64,000 bases of DNA from Flavobacterium sp. AED (GCF_000812945.1 NZ_JSYM01000007.1:62001-126000); one strand, 5' to 3'. Shown: positions 53,204 to 63,491, counted from the stretch's first letter. Notes: generated by a model not told the origin, from the sequence alone. Made by a program: numbers and translations.

Positions 53204-55705
53204 ATGACAGATATTAAACAACAATTAAAAGGATTTTCCAATGATGAAGTCATCCAATCAAGAGCGAAGTATGGTTCTAATTCCATAGCGCATCAGGATA
53301 AAAATAATTTCTTCACTTCTTTAATCGAAATGGTTAAAGAGCCCATGTTTTTGTTGCTTGTGACTGCAACCAGCATCTATTTCATCACAGGAGATTTTGG
53401 AAATGGAATTTTCATGGCTGTAGCTATACTAATCGTTTCTACTATTTCACTGTATCAGGAATCAAAAAGTAGAAACGCAATTGAAGCACTAAAAAAGTTA
53501 TCACAACCCAAAAGCAAAGTCATTCGCAATAGCGAAATTATGGAAATTCCAAGTGAAGAAATTGTCTTGGGAGATTTGATTCAAACGGAAGAAGGCACCT
53601 TTATCCCTGCCGATGGAATCATTATACAATCCAATGATTTTTCTGTAAACGAATCCATCCTTACAGGTGAATCGCTTGCCGTTTTTAAAAATGAAACCTC
53701 AGAAAACAAACAAGTATTTCTGGGAACAATTGCCACTAGCGGTTTAGCAATTTGTAAAGTAACAGCTATTGGTAACCAAACTAAACTGGGTAAAATAGGC
53801 AAAAGCCTGGAAACAATTATAGAAGAAAAAACGCCTTTGCAATTGCAAATCGGGAACTTTGTAAAAAAAATGTCATTTATAGGATTAGTCATTTTTGGTA
53901 TTGTTTGGGCGATTAATTATTATAACTCCAACGCTATTTTAGACAGCCTATTGAAAGCATTAACCTTAGCAATGAGCATTATTCCTGAAGAAATTCCAGT
54001 TGCTTTCACCACCTTTATGGCTCTGGGCGCCTGGCGGTTGATGAACATGGGTATTATAGCAAAACAGACAAAAACTGTGGAAACCTTGGGCAGTGCCACC
54101 GTAATTTGTACCGATAAAACAGGAACCATAACCGAAAACAAAATGAGTCTGGCGCAATGGTATACATTTTCATCGAATGAAATTTCAAATTCAAAAAAAG
54201 TTCTAAATAGTGAAGAGCAAGAATTATTAACGCTCTCGATGTGGGCCAGTGAGCCAATTCCGTTTGACGCAATGGAAATTGCATTGCATGAAGCGTATTC
54301 AAAATTAGAAATTCCCGATGACCGACCTAATTTCAAATTAATCCATGAATATCCATTGAGTGGAAAGCCTCCCATGATGACTCATGTTTTTGAAAATAAA
54401 AAAGGAACAAGAATTATTGCCTCCAAAGGTGCTCCGGAAGCATTGATTGCATGTGCTAATTTATCCGAAAAAGAAACACAACAAATTCTTACTGCCATGA
54501 CAACTATGGCTAAAGAAGGATTCCGTGTTCTAGGAGTTGGCGTTGCTGAATTTACAGGAACAGACTATCCAAAAAAACAGCAGGATTTTTCATTTCATTT
54601 TAAAGGCTTAGTTGCTTTTTACGATCCTCCAAAAGAAAATATAAAAACGGTTTTTGAAACATTTTATAAAGCAGGCATTCAGGTAAAAATAGTTACGGGT
54701 GATAATGCAGAGACAACTGCCACAATTGCTAAACAAATTGGTTTTCAAAACGCAGAAAAAACATTGAATGGAGATGAATTAATGGCAATGGATGAAGCAA
54801 TGCTAAAAGAAAAAGTAATGGAAACCACCGTTTTCACAAGAATGTTTCCTGAAGCTAAACTCAAAATTATAAAAGCACTGAAAGATAATAATCAAATTGT
54901 AGCCATGACAGGTGATGGAGTAAACGATGGCCCTGCTCTAAAATCAGCTCACATAGGAATTGCCATGGGTAAAAAAGGAACCGAAATTGCCAAACAAGCT
55001 GCCAATCTTATCCTCATTGATGATGACTTATCTAAAATGATTGACGCCATTGCAATGGGTAGAAAAATATATAGTAATCTAAAAAAAGCAATACAATACA
55101 TTATTTCAATACACATTCCAATCATCATGATTGTCTTTATTCCTTTGGCATTGGGATGGATTTACCCAAATATTTTTTCGCCGGTTCATGTTATTTTTCT
55201 GGAGATAATTATGGGTCCAACCTGTTCTATCATTTATGAAAATGAACCAATGGAGCGCAATTTGATGTTACTCAAACCAAGACCTTTTACCACTACCTTT
55301 TTCAACCTTAAAGAGATTGCCATTAGTATTATTCAAGGTATAACAATCACTATTGGGCTTTTATTCGTCTATCAGTATTGTGCAACTGATAATTGCTCAG
55401 AAAGCGTGACAAGAACTACCGTTTTCTTAACTTTAATAGCTTCTAATATTTTCTTGACACTTACTAATCGTTCCTTTTATTATTCCATATTTACAACTTT
55501 AGGCTATAAAAACAATTTAGTTCTACTGATTATTGGTTTGACAATTCTAATCACTGCTTTATTGCTGTTTGTTCCCTTATTTGCCCATTTTTTCCAGTTC
55601 GAAAGTGTTTCTGGTTTACAAATGGGACTGAGTATTTTAGTGGGATTTGTTTCGGTACTTTGGATAGAAATTTACAAATGGTTTAAAAGAAGAAGCCATC
55701 AGTAA
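53204..55705 (+). CDS. Cation-transporting P-type ATPase (P2-like)
   Basis: 833-residue P-type ATPase. The start ATG 53204 (MTDIKQQLKGFSNDEV) is chosen over an open extension to 53168 because the cation-ATPase N-terminal domain begins there. The actuator motif is LTGESLAV, the phosphorylation site is CTDKTGTIT and the hinge is TGDGVNDGPAL. The TM4 ion site reads PEEIPVA, a variant of the PEGLP of Ca2+ pumps, and ten membrane segments are expected. The ion is uncertain: Ca2+ or Mn2+ by overall type. Confidence 0.9.
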   Translation: MTDIKQQLKGFSNDEVIQSRAKYGSNSIAHQDKNNFFTSLIEMVKEPMFLLLVTATSIYFITGDFGNGIFMAVAILIVSTISLYQESKSRNAIEALKKLSQPKSKVIRNSEIMEIPSEEIVLGDLIQTEEGTFIPADGIIIQSNDFSVNESILTGESLAVFKNETSENKQVFLGTIATSGLAICKVTAIGNQTKLGKIGKSLETIIEEKTPLQLQIGNFVKKMSFIGLVIFGIVWAINYYNSNAILDSLLKALTLAMSIIPEEIPVAFTTFMALGAWRLMNMGIIAKQTKTVETLGSATVICTDKTGTITENKMSLAQWYTFSSNEISNSKKVLNSEEQELLTLSMWASEPIPFDAMEIALHEAYSKLEIPDDRPNFKLIHEYPLSGKPPMMTHVFENKKGTRIIASKGAPEALIACANLSEKETQQILTAMTTMAKEGFRVLGVGVAEFTGTDYPKKQQDFSFHFKGLVAFYDPPKENIKTVFETFYKAGIQVKIVTGDNAETTATIAKQIGFQNAEKTLNGDELMAMDEAMLKEKVMETTVFTRMFPEAKLKIIKALKDNNQIVAMTGDGVNDGPALKSAHIGIAMGKKGTEIAKQAANLILIDDDLSKMIDAIAMGRKIYSNLKKAIQYIISIHIPIIMIVFIPLALGWIYPNIFSPVHVIFLEIIMGPTCSIIYENEPMERNLMLLKPRPFTTTFFNLKEIAISIIQGITITIGLLFVYQYCATDNCSESVTRTTVFLTLIASNIFLTLTNRSFYYSIFTTLGYKNNLVLLIIGLTILITALLLFVPLFAHFFQFESVSGLQMGLSILVGFVSVLWIEIYKWFKRRSHQ

Positions 55706-55712
55706 TTATATA

Positions 55713-57107
55713 TCAATAAGGCTCATTACTGTCTTTAAAAATAATGTTTAATCCAAATTGAAAAGAAATACTATTGGCTTTTGCCAAATCATGATATTCT
55801 AACAGGTTATCTGCAAGAACATATAAATTGAGCTTTCCAAACTGGCCAGACAATCCCAAACCTATATTTTTATAAGAATATGAATCTAATGTATACGTTG
55901 CTTTCATTTGCAAAGAATTTAAAATACGTCTTCTATAATAGGTGGTGAAAGCCATAAAAGGTGTCCTTGGAGTAGACATAATAAATAATTGAGCACCCAC
56001 AGCATTTTTATATTCAGACTCAGTGCCGTCACAATTACAATCTTTACTTCTCGCATCATCAAATGAATATTGGACAGAAGAATTAAACTTCGCGGGACGC
56101 CAAGTAGTATATTTAGCATATAAAGTATCCAATGGAATTGCATCTTTAAATTCCTGGTATATATTTCCTGAAGAACTCCCATTAGCAAACTTAGGAGTTA
56201 TTCCTTCGTATTTATAATATCCTTTATACGTGAAAGTTTCCACATCTTTAGAATGCTTTATAAATCCAACATCAACAATACTTGCCGTAAACTGAATATT
56301 TTTTTTAGGATAATACGTAAGTCCGGCATCGAAACCAAGCCCTAAATCACCTCCAAAAAAAGCTTTTTTAGTGATGTCTTTTACTATATCACCTGAATAA
56401 TCTTTCTCAGTATATTTTGAAATTCCAGAGGTATTGAGTTCTAAATTAGAAGAAATAACTTGTTCATAAATCCCATTATTCGAAGGAATCGTATAAATAT
56501 ATCCTGAATTTTTAGTTGAAGTAGCATTAAAAGCACTGGAATAAATCTTTCCTCTTACCCCAACAATTAAATTCTCATTTATATTTTTATGAAATCCGAC
56601 ATGAAGAACCGAAAGCATTTCAGCCTTAACATTCAAATCGCCCAAATTAAAGGCTTTTCCTAAATAATTACTATTTCCGTCCAAAGCTAATATCGCTAAA
56701 TCTTTAGGCATATAACTCAGAAAATCAAATTCCTGATACATTCCAAAGGAAATATAAGAGTTACTTTGCCAATCGCCTACTTTGAAACCTCCATTAAATA
56801 ATTCTATCTGCTCATTGATTGTTGCTTTATCTTTTCTGGTGGTGGAAAATACAACATTCCGCAATTTGACATTAAAATCAACTCCATCATTGGCAAACAA
56901 ATCATAGGCTGAGAATCCGCTGGAGCCTACATTAGCCGAAATTCCAGATAATAACGGAACTCCAAAATATCCTTTATATTTCACATCAGAACCCGGATTA
57001 GTCATCAAAGACTGAGGAATTGAAGTAAAATTATATAAAATTTGTTTGTTTTGGGAAATAGATTTAAATGATATAAATAGAACAAAAAGGAAGATTATTT
57101 TTCTCAT
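55713..57107 (-). CDS. DUF5723-like outer-membrane beta-barrel protein
   Basis: 464-residue exported protein with a signal peptide (KIIFLFVLFISFKSISQ). The mature part is made of alternating beta strands ending in an aromatic strand (ISFQFGLNIIF), as in outer-membrane barrels. NFTSIPQSLMTNPGSDVKYK near the start matches the DUF5723 type of Bacteroidetes. It overlaps the upstream lipoprotein gene by four bases, so the two are coupled. The function is unknown; a surface porin or assembly partner is possible. Confidence 0.75.
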   Translation of the reverse strand: MRKIIFLFVLFISFKSISQNKQILYNFTSIPQSLMTNPGSDVKYKGYFGVPLLSGISANVGSSGFSAYDLFANDGVDFNVKLRNVVFSTTRKDKATINEQIELFNGGFKVGDWQSNSYISFGMYQEFDFLSYMPKDLAILALDGNSNYLGKAFNLGDLNVKAEMLSVLHVGFHKNINENLIVGVRGKIYSSAFNATSTKNSGYIYTIPSNNGIYEQVISSNLELNTSGISKYTEKDYSGDIVKDITKKAFFGGDLGLGFDAGLTYYPKKNIQFTASIVDVGFIKHSKDVETFTYKGYYKYEGITPKFANGSSSGNIYQEFKDAIPLDTLYAKYTTWRPAKFNSSVQYSFDDARSKDCNCDGTESEYKNAVGAQLFIMSTPRTPFMAFTTYYRRRILNSLQMKATYTLDSYSYKNIGLGLSGQFGKLNLYVLADNLLEYHDLAKANSISFQFGLNIIFKDSNEPY

Positions 57108-57655
57108 TGTATAACTAAATAAGCAGTTACACTTGAACGTAATATTATGCTTCCTGTACTATTCTCAGTCAATAAAGGTCCTGGAGACATCCTGAGGATG
57201 AAAGCAATTTTAGTGGTTCTTTTCAATAAATCAAGTTTAGCATTTGCAAACACATCGGTTTTAGTTACCAAATTTTTAACTCCCGTGTAAGCAGGTATAA
57301 CAAAATTAGTAAAATAAAGAGGCTGATCATTTTTGTCCAAATACACTAAGTCTAAAGTGTAAGCTCTATTTATAGTATTATTGATTTCAAAAAAGAAATC
57401 AACTCTTGCTAAATTATTTTTAAAAAAAGCATCATTAAAAACATCAACGGTAGGGGTATCAATAGTTACAGTTTGTTCCACTCCATTAGTTACAAATTTA
57501 TTTGCAGGAACATCAAAATAAGCCAAATTAGCAACAACAACAGGTTCTAATTTCAAATCATTTGCCTGATTAAAATCAAGATTACTCGAACATGAAAAAG
57601 AAAATAACACCAAAATTAGTGTTCCTAAAATTCTATTGAAAGCCAGTAGTTTCAT
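57104..57655 (-). CDS. Lipoprotein coupled to DUF5723 protein
   Basis: 183-residue lipoprotein with the lipobox LFSFSC (Cys about 22) and a beta-sandwich-like mature part. Its stop overlaps the start of the DUF5723 gene by four bases, so the proteins are made together and may form a complex at the outer membrane. No family name is recognised. Confidence 0.72.
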   Translation of the reverse strand: MKLLAFNRILGTLILVLFSFSCSSNLDFNQANDLKLEPVVVANLAYFDVPANKFVTNGVEQTVTIDTPTVDVFNDAFFKNNLARVDFFFEINNTINRAYTLDLVYLDKNDQPLYFTNFVIPAYTGVKNLVTKTDVFANAKLDLLKRTTKIAFILRMSPGPLLTENSTGSIILRSSVTAYLVIQ

Positions 57656-57756
57656 TCTATTTATTTATTAAAATCAACCTCATAATTACTAAACTATCAA
57701 CGCACCAAAGTGCTACTTATTATTATTGTTATTCCTATTCTAAAAGCTATCTTTTT

Positions 57757-58620
57757 CTAATGAAATTCCCCAAACAACTTAGAAGCTTCATTATAAGCAC
57801 TTTCAAAACTCATAGGACTTGTATTGGTATTTTCTTTTTGTGACGTAAAATAAGACAATAATTTCTCTGTGGGCATATTTCCTGTTAAGTCATCCGTTGC
57901 CATTGGACATCCACCAAAACCTTGGACTGCTCCATCAAAACGTCTACAACCTGCTTTATAAGCTGCATCAATTTTCTCAAACCATTTATCAGGCGTGGTA
58001 TGAAGATGGGCCCCAAACTCTATTTTGGGATATTTAGGAATTAAATTCGAAAATAAATAGGAGATTACATCTGGCGTCGAACTTCCCACCGTATCCGAAA
58101 GTGAAAGGATTTTAACTCCCATATCAGATAATTTTTGGGTCCACTCCCCTACTATTTCAGTGTTCCAAGGATCTCCATACGGATTTCCAAAACCCATAGA
58201 AAGATAAGCCACCACTTCTTTATTGCTTTTGTCAGCAATATCAAGAATTTCTTGTAACGTGATTAAAGATTCTGCTATTGTTTTGTGCGTATTTCGCATT
58301 TGGAAATTCTCTGAAATCGAAAAAGGAAAACCTAAATAGTGGATTTCTGGATGAACAGAAGCTAGAGCTGCCCCTTGTGTATTGGCAATAATCGCAAGAA
58401 GTTTACTTCTGGTTTGAGACAAATCAAGTTGTGCCAAAACTGCTGCGGTATCCTGCATTTGCGGAATCGCTTTTGGTGAAACAAAACTCCCAAAATCTAT
58501 GGAATCAAATCCTACACGCAATAACGATTGTATATAAGATACTTTTCGCTCAGTAGGAATAAATTGCTTAATGCCTTGCATGGCATCGCGTGGACATTCT
58601 ATAATTTTTATTGGCTCCAT
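57757..58620 (-). CDS. Hydroxymethylglutaryl-CoA lyase family protein
   Basis: 287-residue TIM-barrel enzyme from ATG 58620 (MEPIKIIECPRDAMQGI). An upstream extension to 58644 is not conserved. It has RDAMQGI, FGSFVSPKAIPQMQDT, LSDTVG and the active-site GFGGCPMATDDLTGNMPTE with the catalytic Cys, matching HMG-CoA lyase. It cleaves HMG-CoA to acetoacetate and acetyl-CoA in leucine catabolism. No other leucine-pathway genes are adjacent. Confidence 0.88.
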   Translation of the reverse strand: MEPIKIIECPRDAMQGIKQFIPTERKVSYIQSLLRVGFDSIDFGSFVSPKAIPQMQDTAAVLAQLDLSQTRSKLLAIIANTQGAALASVHPEIHYLGFPFSISENFQMRNTHKTIAESLITLQEILDIADKSNKEVVAYLSMGFGNPYGDPWNTEIVGEWTQKLSDMGVKILSLSDTVGSSTPDVISYLFSNLIPKYPKIEFGAHLHTTPDKWFEKIDAAYKAGCRRFDGAVQGFGGCPMATDDLTGNMPTEKLLSYFTSQKENTNTSPMSFESAYNEASKLFGEFH

Positions 58621-58745
58621 AGAAATCCAAAGATAGAAAAACAATTATGAATTTTAAATTATGAATTTTAAATTTCACTAAATTGATAGTATTACGTCTT
58701 TTGGTAATAATTAAAAAAAGCACACAATTTGGCACTATTAAAAAC

Positions 58746-59765
58746 CTATAATCGCTCTAAAATCTTTTTGTTTATTGCTTTTACTAATGCTGGACCTTCA
58801 TAAATAAAACCAGTATATAATTGTACTAAACACGCTCCTGCTTCCAGTTTTTCTATGGCATCGTCAGCAGAATGGATTCCTCCAACTCCAATAATCGGGA
58901 AGGCTTTATTGCTTTTTTGAGATAAAAATCGGATTACTTCAGTAGAACGATTTGTCAATGGTTTCCCTGATAATCCACCCATTTCTGCTTTGTTTTCGGA
59001 TTGTAATCCTTCTCTTGAAATCGTTGTATTAGTCGCAATAACTCCTGCGATTTTAGTTTCCTTGATAATATCTATAATATCCAACAATTGCTCATCGGTT
59101 AAATCAGGAGCAATTTTTAGGAGAATTGGCTTTTGCTTTGGCTTAGCCAAATTTTTATTTTGCAAAGTTTGTAATAATTGTGTCAACGGTTCCTTGTCTT
59201 GCAGAGCGCGAAGATTTGGTGTATTTGGAGAACTAACATTCACCACAAAATAGTCCACATAATCATACAACGCATCAAAACAAATTTCGTAATCTGAAGT
59301 TGCTTCTTCGTTTGGCGTTAGTTTATTTTTTCCAATATTTCCGCCTATTAAAACATCTTTATTGCTTTTTAATCGTTCTACCGCTTCCTGAACACCGCCA
59401 TTATTAAATCCCATTCTGTTGATAATCGCGCTATCAGCTTTTAGACGAAACAAACGCTTTTTAGGGTTCCCTTCTTGTCCTTTTGGAGTAAGAGTTCCTA
59501 TTTCGATAAAACCAAAACCAAAGTTGGACAATTCTTTATACAACTTGGCATCTTTATCAAAACCAGCAGCTAACCCTACCGGATTTTTAAATTTTAATCC
59601 AAAAACTTCAGTTTCTAATCTTGGGTCATTTACTTCGTAAAGCGATTTAAAAACAAATGAAAATCCTGGAACTTTAGACAAGAAACGAATCAATGAAAAA
59701 GTAAAATAATGAACCTTTTCTGGATCAAAACAAAAAAGTATCGGGCGAATAAGTAATTTATACAT
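58746..59765 (-). CDS. pyrD: Dihydroorotate dehydrogenase (quinone), class 2
   Basis: 339-residue flavoenzyme that oxidises dihydroorotate to orotate with quinone in pyrimidine synthesis. The amphipathic N-terminal helix region (LIRPILFCFDPEKVHYFTFS) and NPVGLAAGFDKDA are class 2 features. NRMGFNNGG, VNVSSPNTPNLR with the catalytic Ser, and IGVGGIHSADDA (FMN phosphate) follow. Full length. A promoter box is seen upstream. Confidence 0.95.
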   Translation of the reverse strand: MYKLLIRPILFCFDPEKVHYFTFSLIRFLSKVPGFSFVFKSLYEVNDPRLETEVFGLKFKNPVGLAAGFDKDAKLYKELSNFGFGFIEIGTLTPKGQEGNPKKRLFRLKADSAIINRMGFNNGGVQEAVERLKSNKDVLIGGNIGKNKLTPNEEATSDYEICFDALYDYVDYFVVNVSSPNTPNLRALQDKEPLTQLLQTLQNKNLAKPKQKPILLKIAPDLTDEQLLDIIDIIKETKIAGVIATNTTISREGLQSENKAEMGGLSGKPLTNRSTEVIRFLSQKSNKAFPIIGVGGIHSADDAIEKLEAGACLVQLYTGFIYEGPALVKAINKKILERL

Positions 59766-59784
59766 GGTTATTGTGTTGGTGGTG

Positions 59785-59792
59785 CAAAAATA
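59785..59792 (-). promoter_or_regulatory. -7 promoter box of pyrD
   Basis: Minus-strand TATTTTTG (CAAAAATA on the plus strand) lies 20 bases before the pyrD ATG and fits TAnnTTTG. The rest of 59793-60010 shows no gene I can support. Confidence 0.45.
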
Positions 59793-60010
59793 GGACTATC
59801 TATTCGATAATTAAAAATTTGGAAAATAATTTTACAAATCATTTCAATTAACTTGAAACAAGGATTTATGTAGACTGATATGTTTTCAACTTTTACAAAA
59901 AAAAGTAATTTATATTTTTCTTGATTTAAATCCAATAGAATAACAATAATCATCAAATTTCATAGCATCTTAATTCCAAATTAAAACATTACTAACGATA
60001 AAATTTAAAC

Positions 60011-60052
60011 AAAAAAAGAAACCGAAATTATAAAGATCTATTTTCGGTTTCT
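60011..60052 (-). terminator. Terminator of the Met-rich protein gene
   Basis: AGAAACCGAAA / TTTCGGTTTCT (60017-60027 and 60042-60052) is a perfect 11-bp stem followed by six to seven Ts on the minus strand. It sits 46 bases past the stop at 60098. Confidence 0.8.
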
Positions 60053-60097
60053 AAACTCAAAAAAAATAAATGCTTTTCTAAATACTTAGAACAACAT

Positions 60098-60463
60098 TTA
60101 TTTTTTTTCCATTTTCATTTTTTCCTTTTCCATTTTTTCTTTTTCCATTTTCATTTTATCCTTCATCATCATTCCATTCATATCCATCATGTCTCCATTT
60201 TTCAGCATCATCTTTTTACCATTTTTCATTTTAACTTTACCATTAGGATAAACAATAGAGCCATCAGACAAAGTCATTTCTTTAGACAAAAGCATTTTTT
60301 TATCATTTTTCATTACCATCATCTTACCATCTTTCATCATTAAATAGTCTTTTTCTTGTACTATTTTCAGATCATGCATCTTTAAATTATGCATTTTTGA
60401 ATTCATAGCCATACTCCCCAAAGAGAATATAAGGACTGCTAACAAAACGAACGAATTTTTCAT
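60098..60463 (-). CDS. Met/Lys-rich secreted protein (DUF6799-like)
   Basis: 121-residue exported protein with a signal peptide (VLLAVLIFSLGSMAMN). Two DUF6799-like strand blocks follow: YLMMKDGKMMVMKNDKK and SDGSIVYPNGKVKMKNGKK. The C-terminal 30 residues consist almost only of Met, Lys, Glu and Asp (KMKMEKEKMEKEKMKMEKK). Met-rich periplasmic proteins often bind copper, but no such role is shown here. It is a single-gene unit. Confidence 0.75.
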   Translation of the reverse strand: MKNSFVLLAVLIFSLGSMAMNSKMHNLKMHDLKIVQEKDYLMMKDGKMMVMKNDKKMLLSKEMTLSDGSIVYPNGKVKMKNGKKMMLKNGDMMDMNGMMMKDKMKMEKEKMEKEKMKMEKK

Positions 60464-60969
60464 AATTATCTGATTTTTAAATGTTTATAACACTAAAATT
60501 ACAAAAAAATTATTTACTTAAATAAACAATATCATAATTTATATTAAAAAAAAATCTATTAAATAGCTAATCTAATTGAAAAACATCCTAAAAAAGAGAT
60601 AGCACCTCATCGTTTCATTCATTTAAAAAATTTATAAATCCCTTTTTTAATTGCTCAAAGTAAAAAAGATAATATTGTAAAATTTAAAGAATATGAAATT
60701 ATACACTTTCTCCTATATATTGAACTATTTTTTGTAAGATGAATCACAATTTTAAAATATCTGATGATAATTGGGAAAGTGTGCTTACAAAAATTATCAC
60801 TATAATTAATTCGTCCTTAAAATTCATAAATAAACGATAAGTTCCTAATATAAAAATATTAAAGTCTGTAAAATCATATATATTTACTCAGAATTAATTT
60901 CAATCAAATACTTTATAATGATAAGTAATTAATCTATAAAATATCAAAAATATATACTAAACTAAATTC
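60464..60969. other. AT-rich intergenic region
   Basis: About 500 bases, extremely AT-rich, with no gene, no convincing hairpin and no recognisable repeat. It must hold the leftward promoter of the Met-rich gene and the rightward promoter of the DUF1003 gene, but I see no clear -7 box for either. Confidence 0.5.
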
Positions 60970-61398
60970 ATGAGTATGCTTAATCATAAAAACTGGCACG
61001 AAAAACACATTGAAACATTAGGCTTTGGAAGCCGTTTAGCAGATTCAGTTGCAAAAGGAATGGGGTCCTGGAAATTCATTATTATTCAAACCATTTTAGT
61101 TGTGCTTTGGATGGTATTAAATCTGATTGGATTCATGTATCACTGGGATGTATATCCATTTATTTTACTAAACCTTCTTTTTTCTACACAAGCAGCCTAT
61201 GCAGCTCCTATTATTATGATGTCACAAAACAGACAAAATGATAGAGACAGAGTTCAAGCGCAAGCAGATTACCAAACTAATATAGATGCAAAACTGGAAA
61301 TTGAAGCTTTGACTATAAAATTGAATAAACTAGAGGTCGAGAAATTAGATGTAATCATTACGATGTTGGAAGAAATGAAGAAAAATTCTATCCAATAA
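60970..61398 (+). CDS. DUF1003 family membrane protein
   Basis: 142-residue protein with two membrane segments (about 35-57, FIIIQTILVVLWMVLNLIGF, and 62-85, PFILLNLLFSTQAAYAAPII) and a cytoplasmic C-terminal coiled coil (EIEALTIKLNKLEVEKL). This is the DUF1003 pattern, including the MMSQNRQNDRDR segment after helix 2. Function unknown. It is a single gene. Confidence 0.88.
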   Translation: MSMLNHKNWHEKHIETLGFGSRLADSVAKGMGSWKFIIIQTILVVLWMVLNLIGFMYHWDVYPFILLNLLFSTQAAYAAPIIMMSQNRQNDRDRVQAQADYQTNIDAKLEIEALTIKLNKLEVEKLDVIITMLEEMKKNSIQ

Positions 61399-61592
61399 AA
61401 TCTAAAATATAATAAAGTAATTTAAGCAAAAATATAGATTTTATAATCCTTAATAAACCATGTGATTTCTTCATTTATTATGTTAAGTATTCCATTAAAT
61501 CTTCTGTTTTTAGCATATTAATTTCAGGTTTTTTTAATAGAAATAAAGAAAACACAAACTCTTATCAATAAAATGATTCTCTAAATAAGCAG

Positions 61593-61600
61593 TATATTTG
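61593..61600 (+). promoter_or_regulatory. -7 promoter box of pepT
   Basis: TATATTTG fits TAnnTTTG and lies 21 bases before ATG 61622. It argues against an upstream start at 61598. Confidence 0.5.
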
Positions 61601-61621
61601 TATCTCATTAAAAAACACTTT

Positions 61622-62899
61622 ATGCAACATATTATTGACCGTTTCATTGGTTATGTAACTATAGATACTGAATCTGATCCCAACTCAGAAACTACGCCAA
61701 GCACTGAAAAACAATGGAATTTAGCCAATAAACTGGTTGAGGAATTGAAAGCTATTGGAATGCAAGACGTGGCAATTGATGACAAAGCCTATATCATGGC
61801 TACTTTGCCAAGTAATGTCGCACATGAAGTGCCTGTCATTGGGTTTATTTCTCACTTTGATACTTCTCCTGATTTTAGCGGTGCCAATGTAAAACCACAA
61901 ATTGTTTCTAATTATGATGGTAAAGACGTTGTATTAAATGCCGATAAAAATATTGTATTATCGCCTAGTTATTTTAAAGATTTGTTGCTTTATAAAGGAC
62001 AAACTTTAATTACTACTGACGGAACAACATTGCTGGGAGCTGATGACAAAGCCGGAATTACCGAGATCGTTACCGCAATGGAATTCCTTATCCAAAATCC
62101 AGATATCAAACACGGAAAAATTAGAATTGGTTTTACACCAGATGAAGAAATTGGCCGTGGTGCGCACCACTTTGACGTGGATAAATTTGGAGCAGATTGG
62201 GCATACACTATGGATGGCAGCCAAGTTGGCGAATTAGAATATGAAAATTTTAATGCGGCTGGTGCCAAAATCATTTTCAAAGGGAAAAGTGTTCATCCCG
62301 GTTACGCCAAAGGGAAAATGATAAACTCCATGTTGATCGCCAACGATTTTATAAATGAATTACCAAAAGATGAAACACCTCAAAAAACAAGAGGTTATGA
62401 AGGTTTTTTCCATGTGCATCATTTAACAGGAAGCATTGAAGAAACGGTTTTGGAACTTATCATTCGGGATCATAACAAGAAAAAATTTGAGAAACGCAAA
62501 GAATTAATTGAGAAAATTACTCGAAAAATCAACAAGAAATTTGCGAAACAATTTGGTGAAGACATAGTTATTGCTGAGATAAAAGACCAATATTACAATA
62601 TGAAAGAAAAGGTTTTACCGGTAAAACATATTGTCGATATTGCAGAAAAAGCGATGAGAGAACTGGATATAAAACCACTTATAAAAGCGATTCGTGGCGG
62701 AACAGATGGTTCACAATTATCGTACAAAGGATTACCTTGTCCTAATATTTTTGCTGGCGGACATAATTTTCACGGAAAATACGAATATGTTCCTGTAGAA
62801 AGTATGCAAAAAGCAGTTAACGTAATTGTAAAAATTGCCGAATTGACTGCAGCAGGTGATTTTACTAAAACAGAAGAAATAGCTAAAAACAAAAAATAA
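61622..62899 (+). CDS. pepT: Peptidase T (tripeptidase)
   Basis: 425-residue M20-family metallopeptidase that removes the N-terminal residue of tripeptides. The start ATG 61622 (MQHIIDRFIGYVTIDTESDP) is chosen by family start and promoter position. Zinc ligands are in GFISHFDTSPD, GADDKAG and TPDEEIGRG. HPGYAKGKMINS lies in the lid domain, and IRGGTDGSQLS and the closing GGHNFHGKYE are also family motifs. Full length. The next gene starts at its stop codon. Confidence 0.95.
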   Translation: MQHIIDRFIGYVTIDTESDPNSETTPSTEKQWNLANKLVEELKAIGMQDVAIDDKAYIMATLPSNVAHEVPVIGFISHFDTSPDFSGANVKPQIVSNYDGKDVVLNADKNIVLSPSYFKDLLLYKGQTLITTDGTTLLGADDKAGITEIVTAMEFLIQNPDIKHGKIRIGFTPDEEIGRGAHHFDVDKFGADWAYTMDGSQVGELEYENFNAAGAKIIFKGKSVHPGYAKGKMINSMLIANDFINELPKDETPQKTRGYEGFFHVHHLTGSIEETVLELIIRDHNKKKFEKRKELIEKITRKINKKFAKQFGEDIVIAEIKDQYYNMKEKVLPVKHIVDIAEKAMRELDIKPLIKAIRGGTDGSQLSYKGLPCPNIFAGGHNFHGKYEYVPVESMQKAVNVIVKIAELTAAGDFTKTEEIAKNKK

Positions 62900-63487
62900 T
62901 TGGAACCACTAAAAACCAATACACACATTTGGGATAAAAACGATAATTGGTCAGAAGAATTGGAATTTCTGAAATCAATTATTGCTCAAACAGAACTAAT
63001 CGAAACCACGAAATGGGGCGGTTGCGTTTATGTGCTGCATGGTAAGAATGTACTAGGAATTGGGGGATTCAAAAACTATTTTGCGATTTGGTTTTTTAAT
63101 GGTGTTTTCCTGAAGGATGAAAAACAAGTTTTGGTTAATGCACAAGAAGGTGTTACCAAATCTTTGCGACAATGGCGGTTTTCATCCCAAGATGAAGTCG
63201 ATAAAAAAGCAGTTTTACATTATATTCATGAAGCCATAGAAAATGAAAAACAAGGGAAGCAACTTAAACCTGAAAAAGGAAAAAGTATCGTTTCAGAACT
63301 TTTACAAAAGGAATTAGATGCTGATGTGAATTTAGCGGAAGCATTTTTAAAATTCTCTCCTTACAAACAAAAGGAATTTGTAGAATATATTGAAACCGCA
63401 AAACGAGAAGAAACTAAACGTTCCAGAATCGAAAAAATAAAACCAATGCTATTAGCAAACATTGGTTTAAATGATAAATACCGATAA
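62900..63487 (+). CDS. YdeI/OmpD-associated family protein (DUF1801-like)
   Basis: 195-residue soluble protein with a TTG start that abuts the pepT stop, so it is probably coupled. The N-terminal DUF1801-like domain (KWGGCVYVLHGKNVLGIGGF, then FAIWFFNGVFLKD) is followed by a YdeI-type C-terminal region (AFLKFSPYKQKEFVEYIETAKREETKRSRI). The role is unknown. The same domain pair is frequent in Bacteroidetes. Confidence 0.8.
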   Translation: MEPLKTNTHIWDKNDNWSEELEFLKSIIAQTELIETTKWGGCVYVLHGKNVLGIGGFKNYFAIWFFNGVFLKDEKQVLVNAQEGVTKSLRQWRFSSQDEVDKKAVLHYIHEAIENEKQGKQLKPEKGKSIVSELLQKELDADVNLAEAFLKFSPYKQKEFVEYIETAKREETKRSRIEKIKPMLLANIGLNDKYR

Positions 63488-63491
63488 AATT

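Noticed and set aside
60484..60969. Possible small genes in the long AT-rich spacer
   Set aside because: Frames are very short and of pure AT-bias composition, with no promoter box or terminator to support them.
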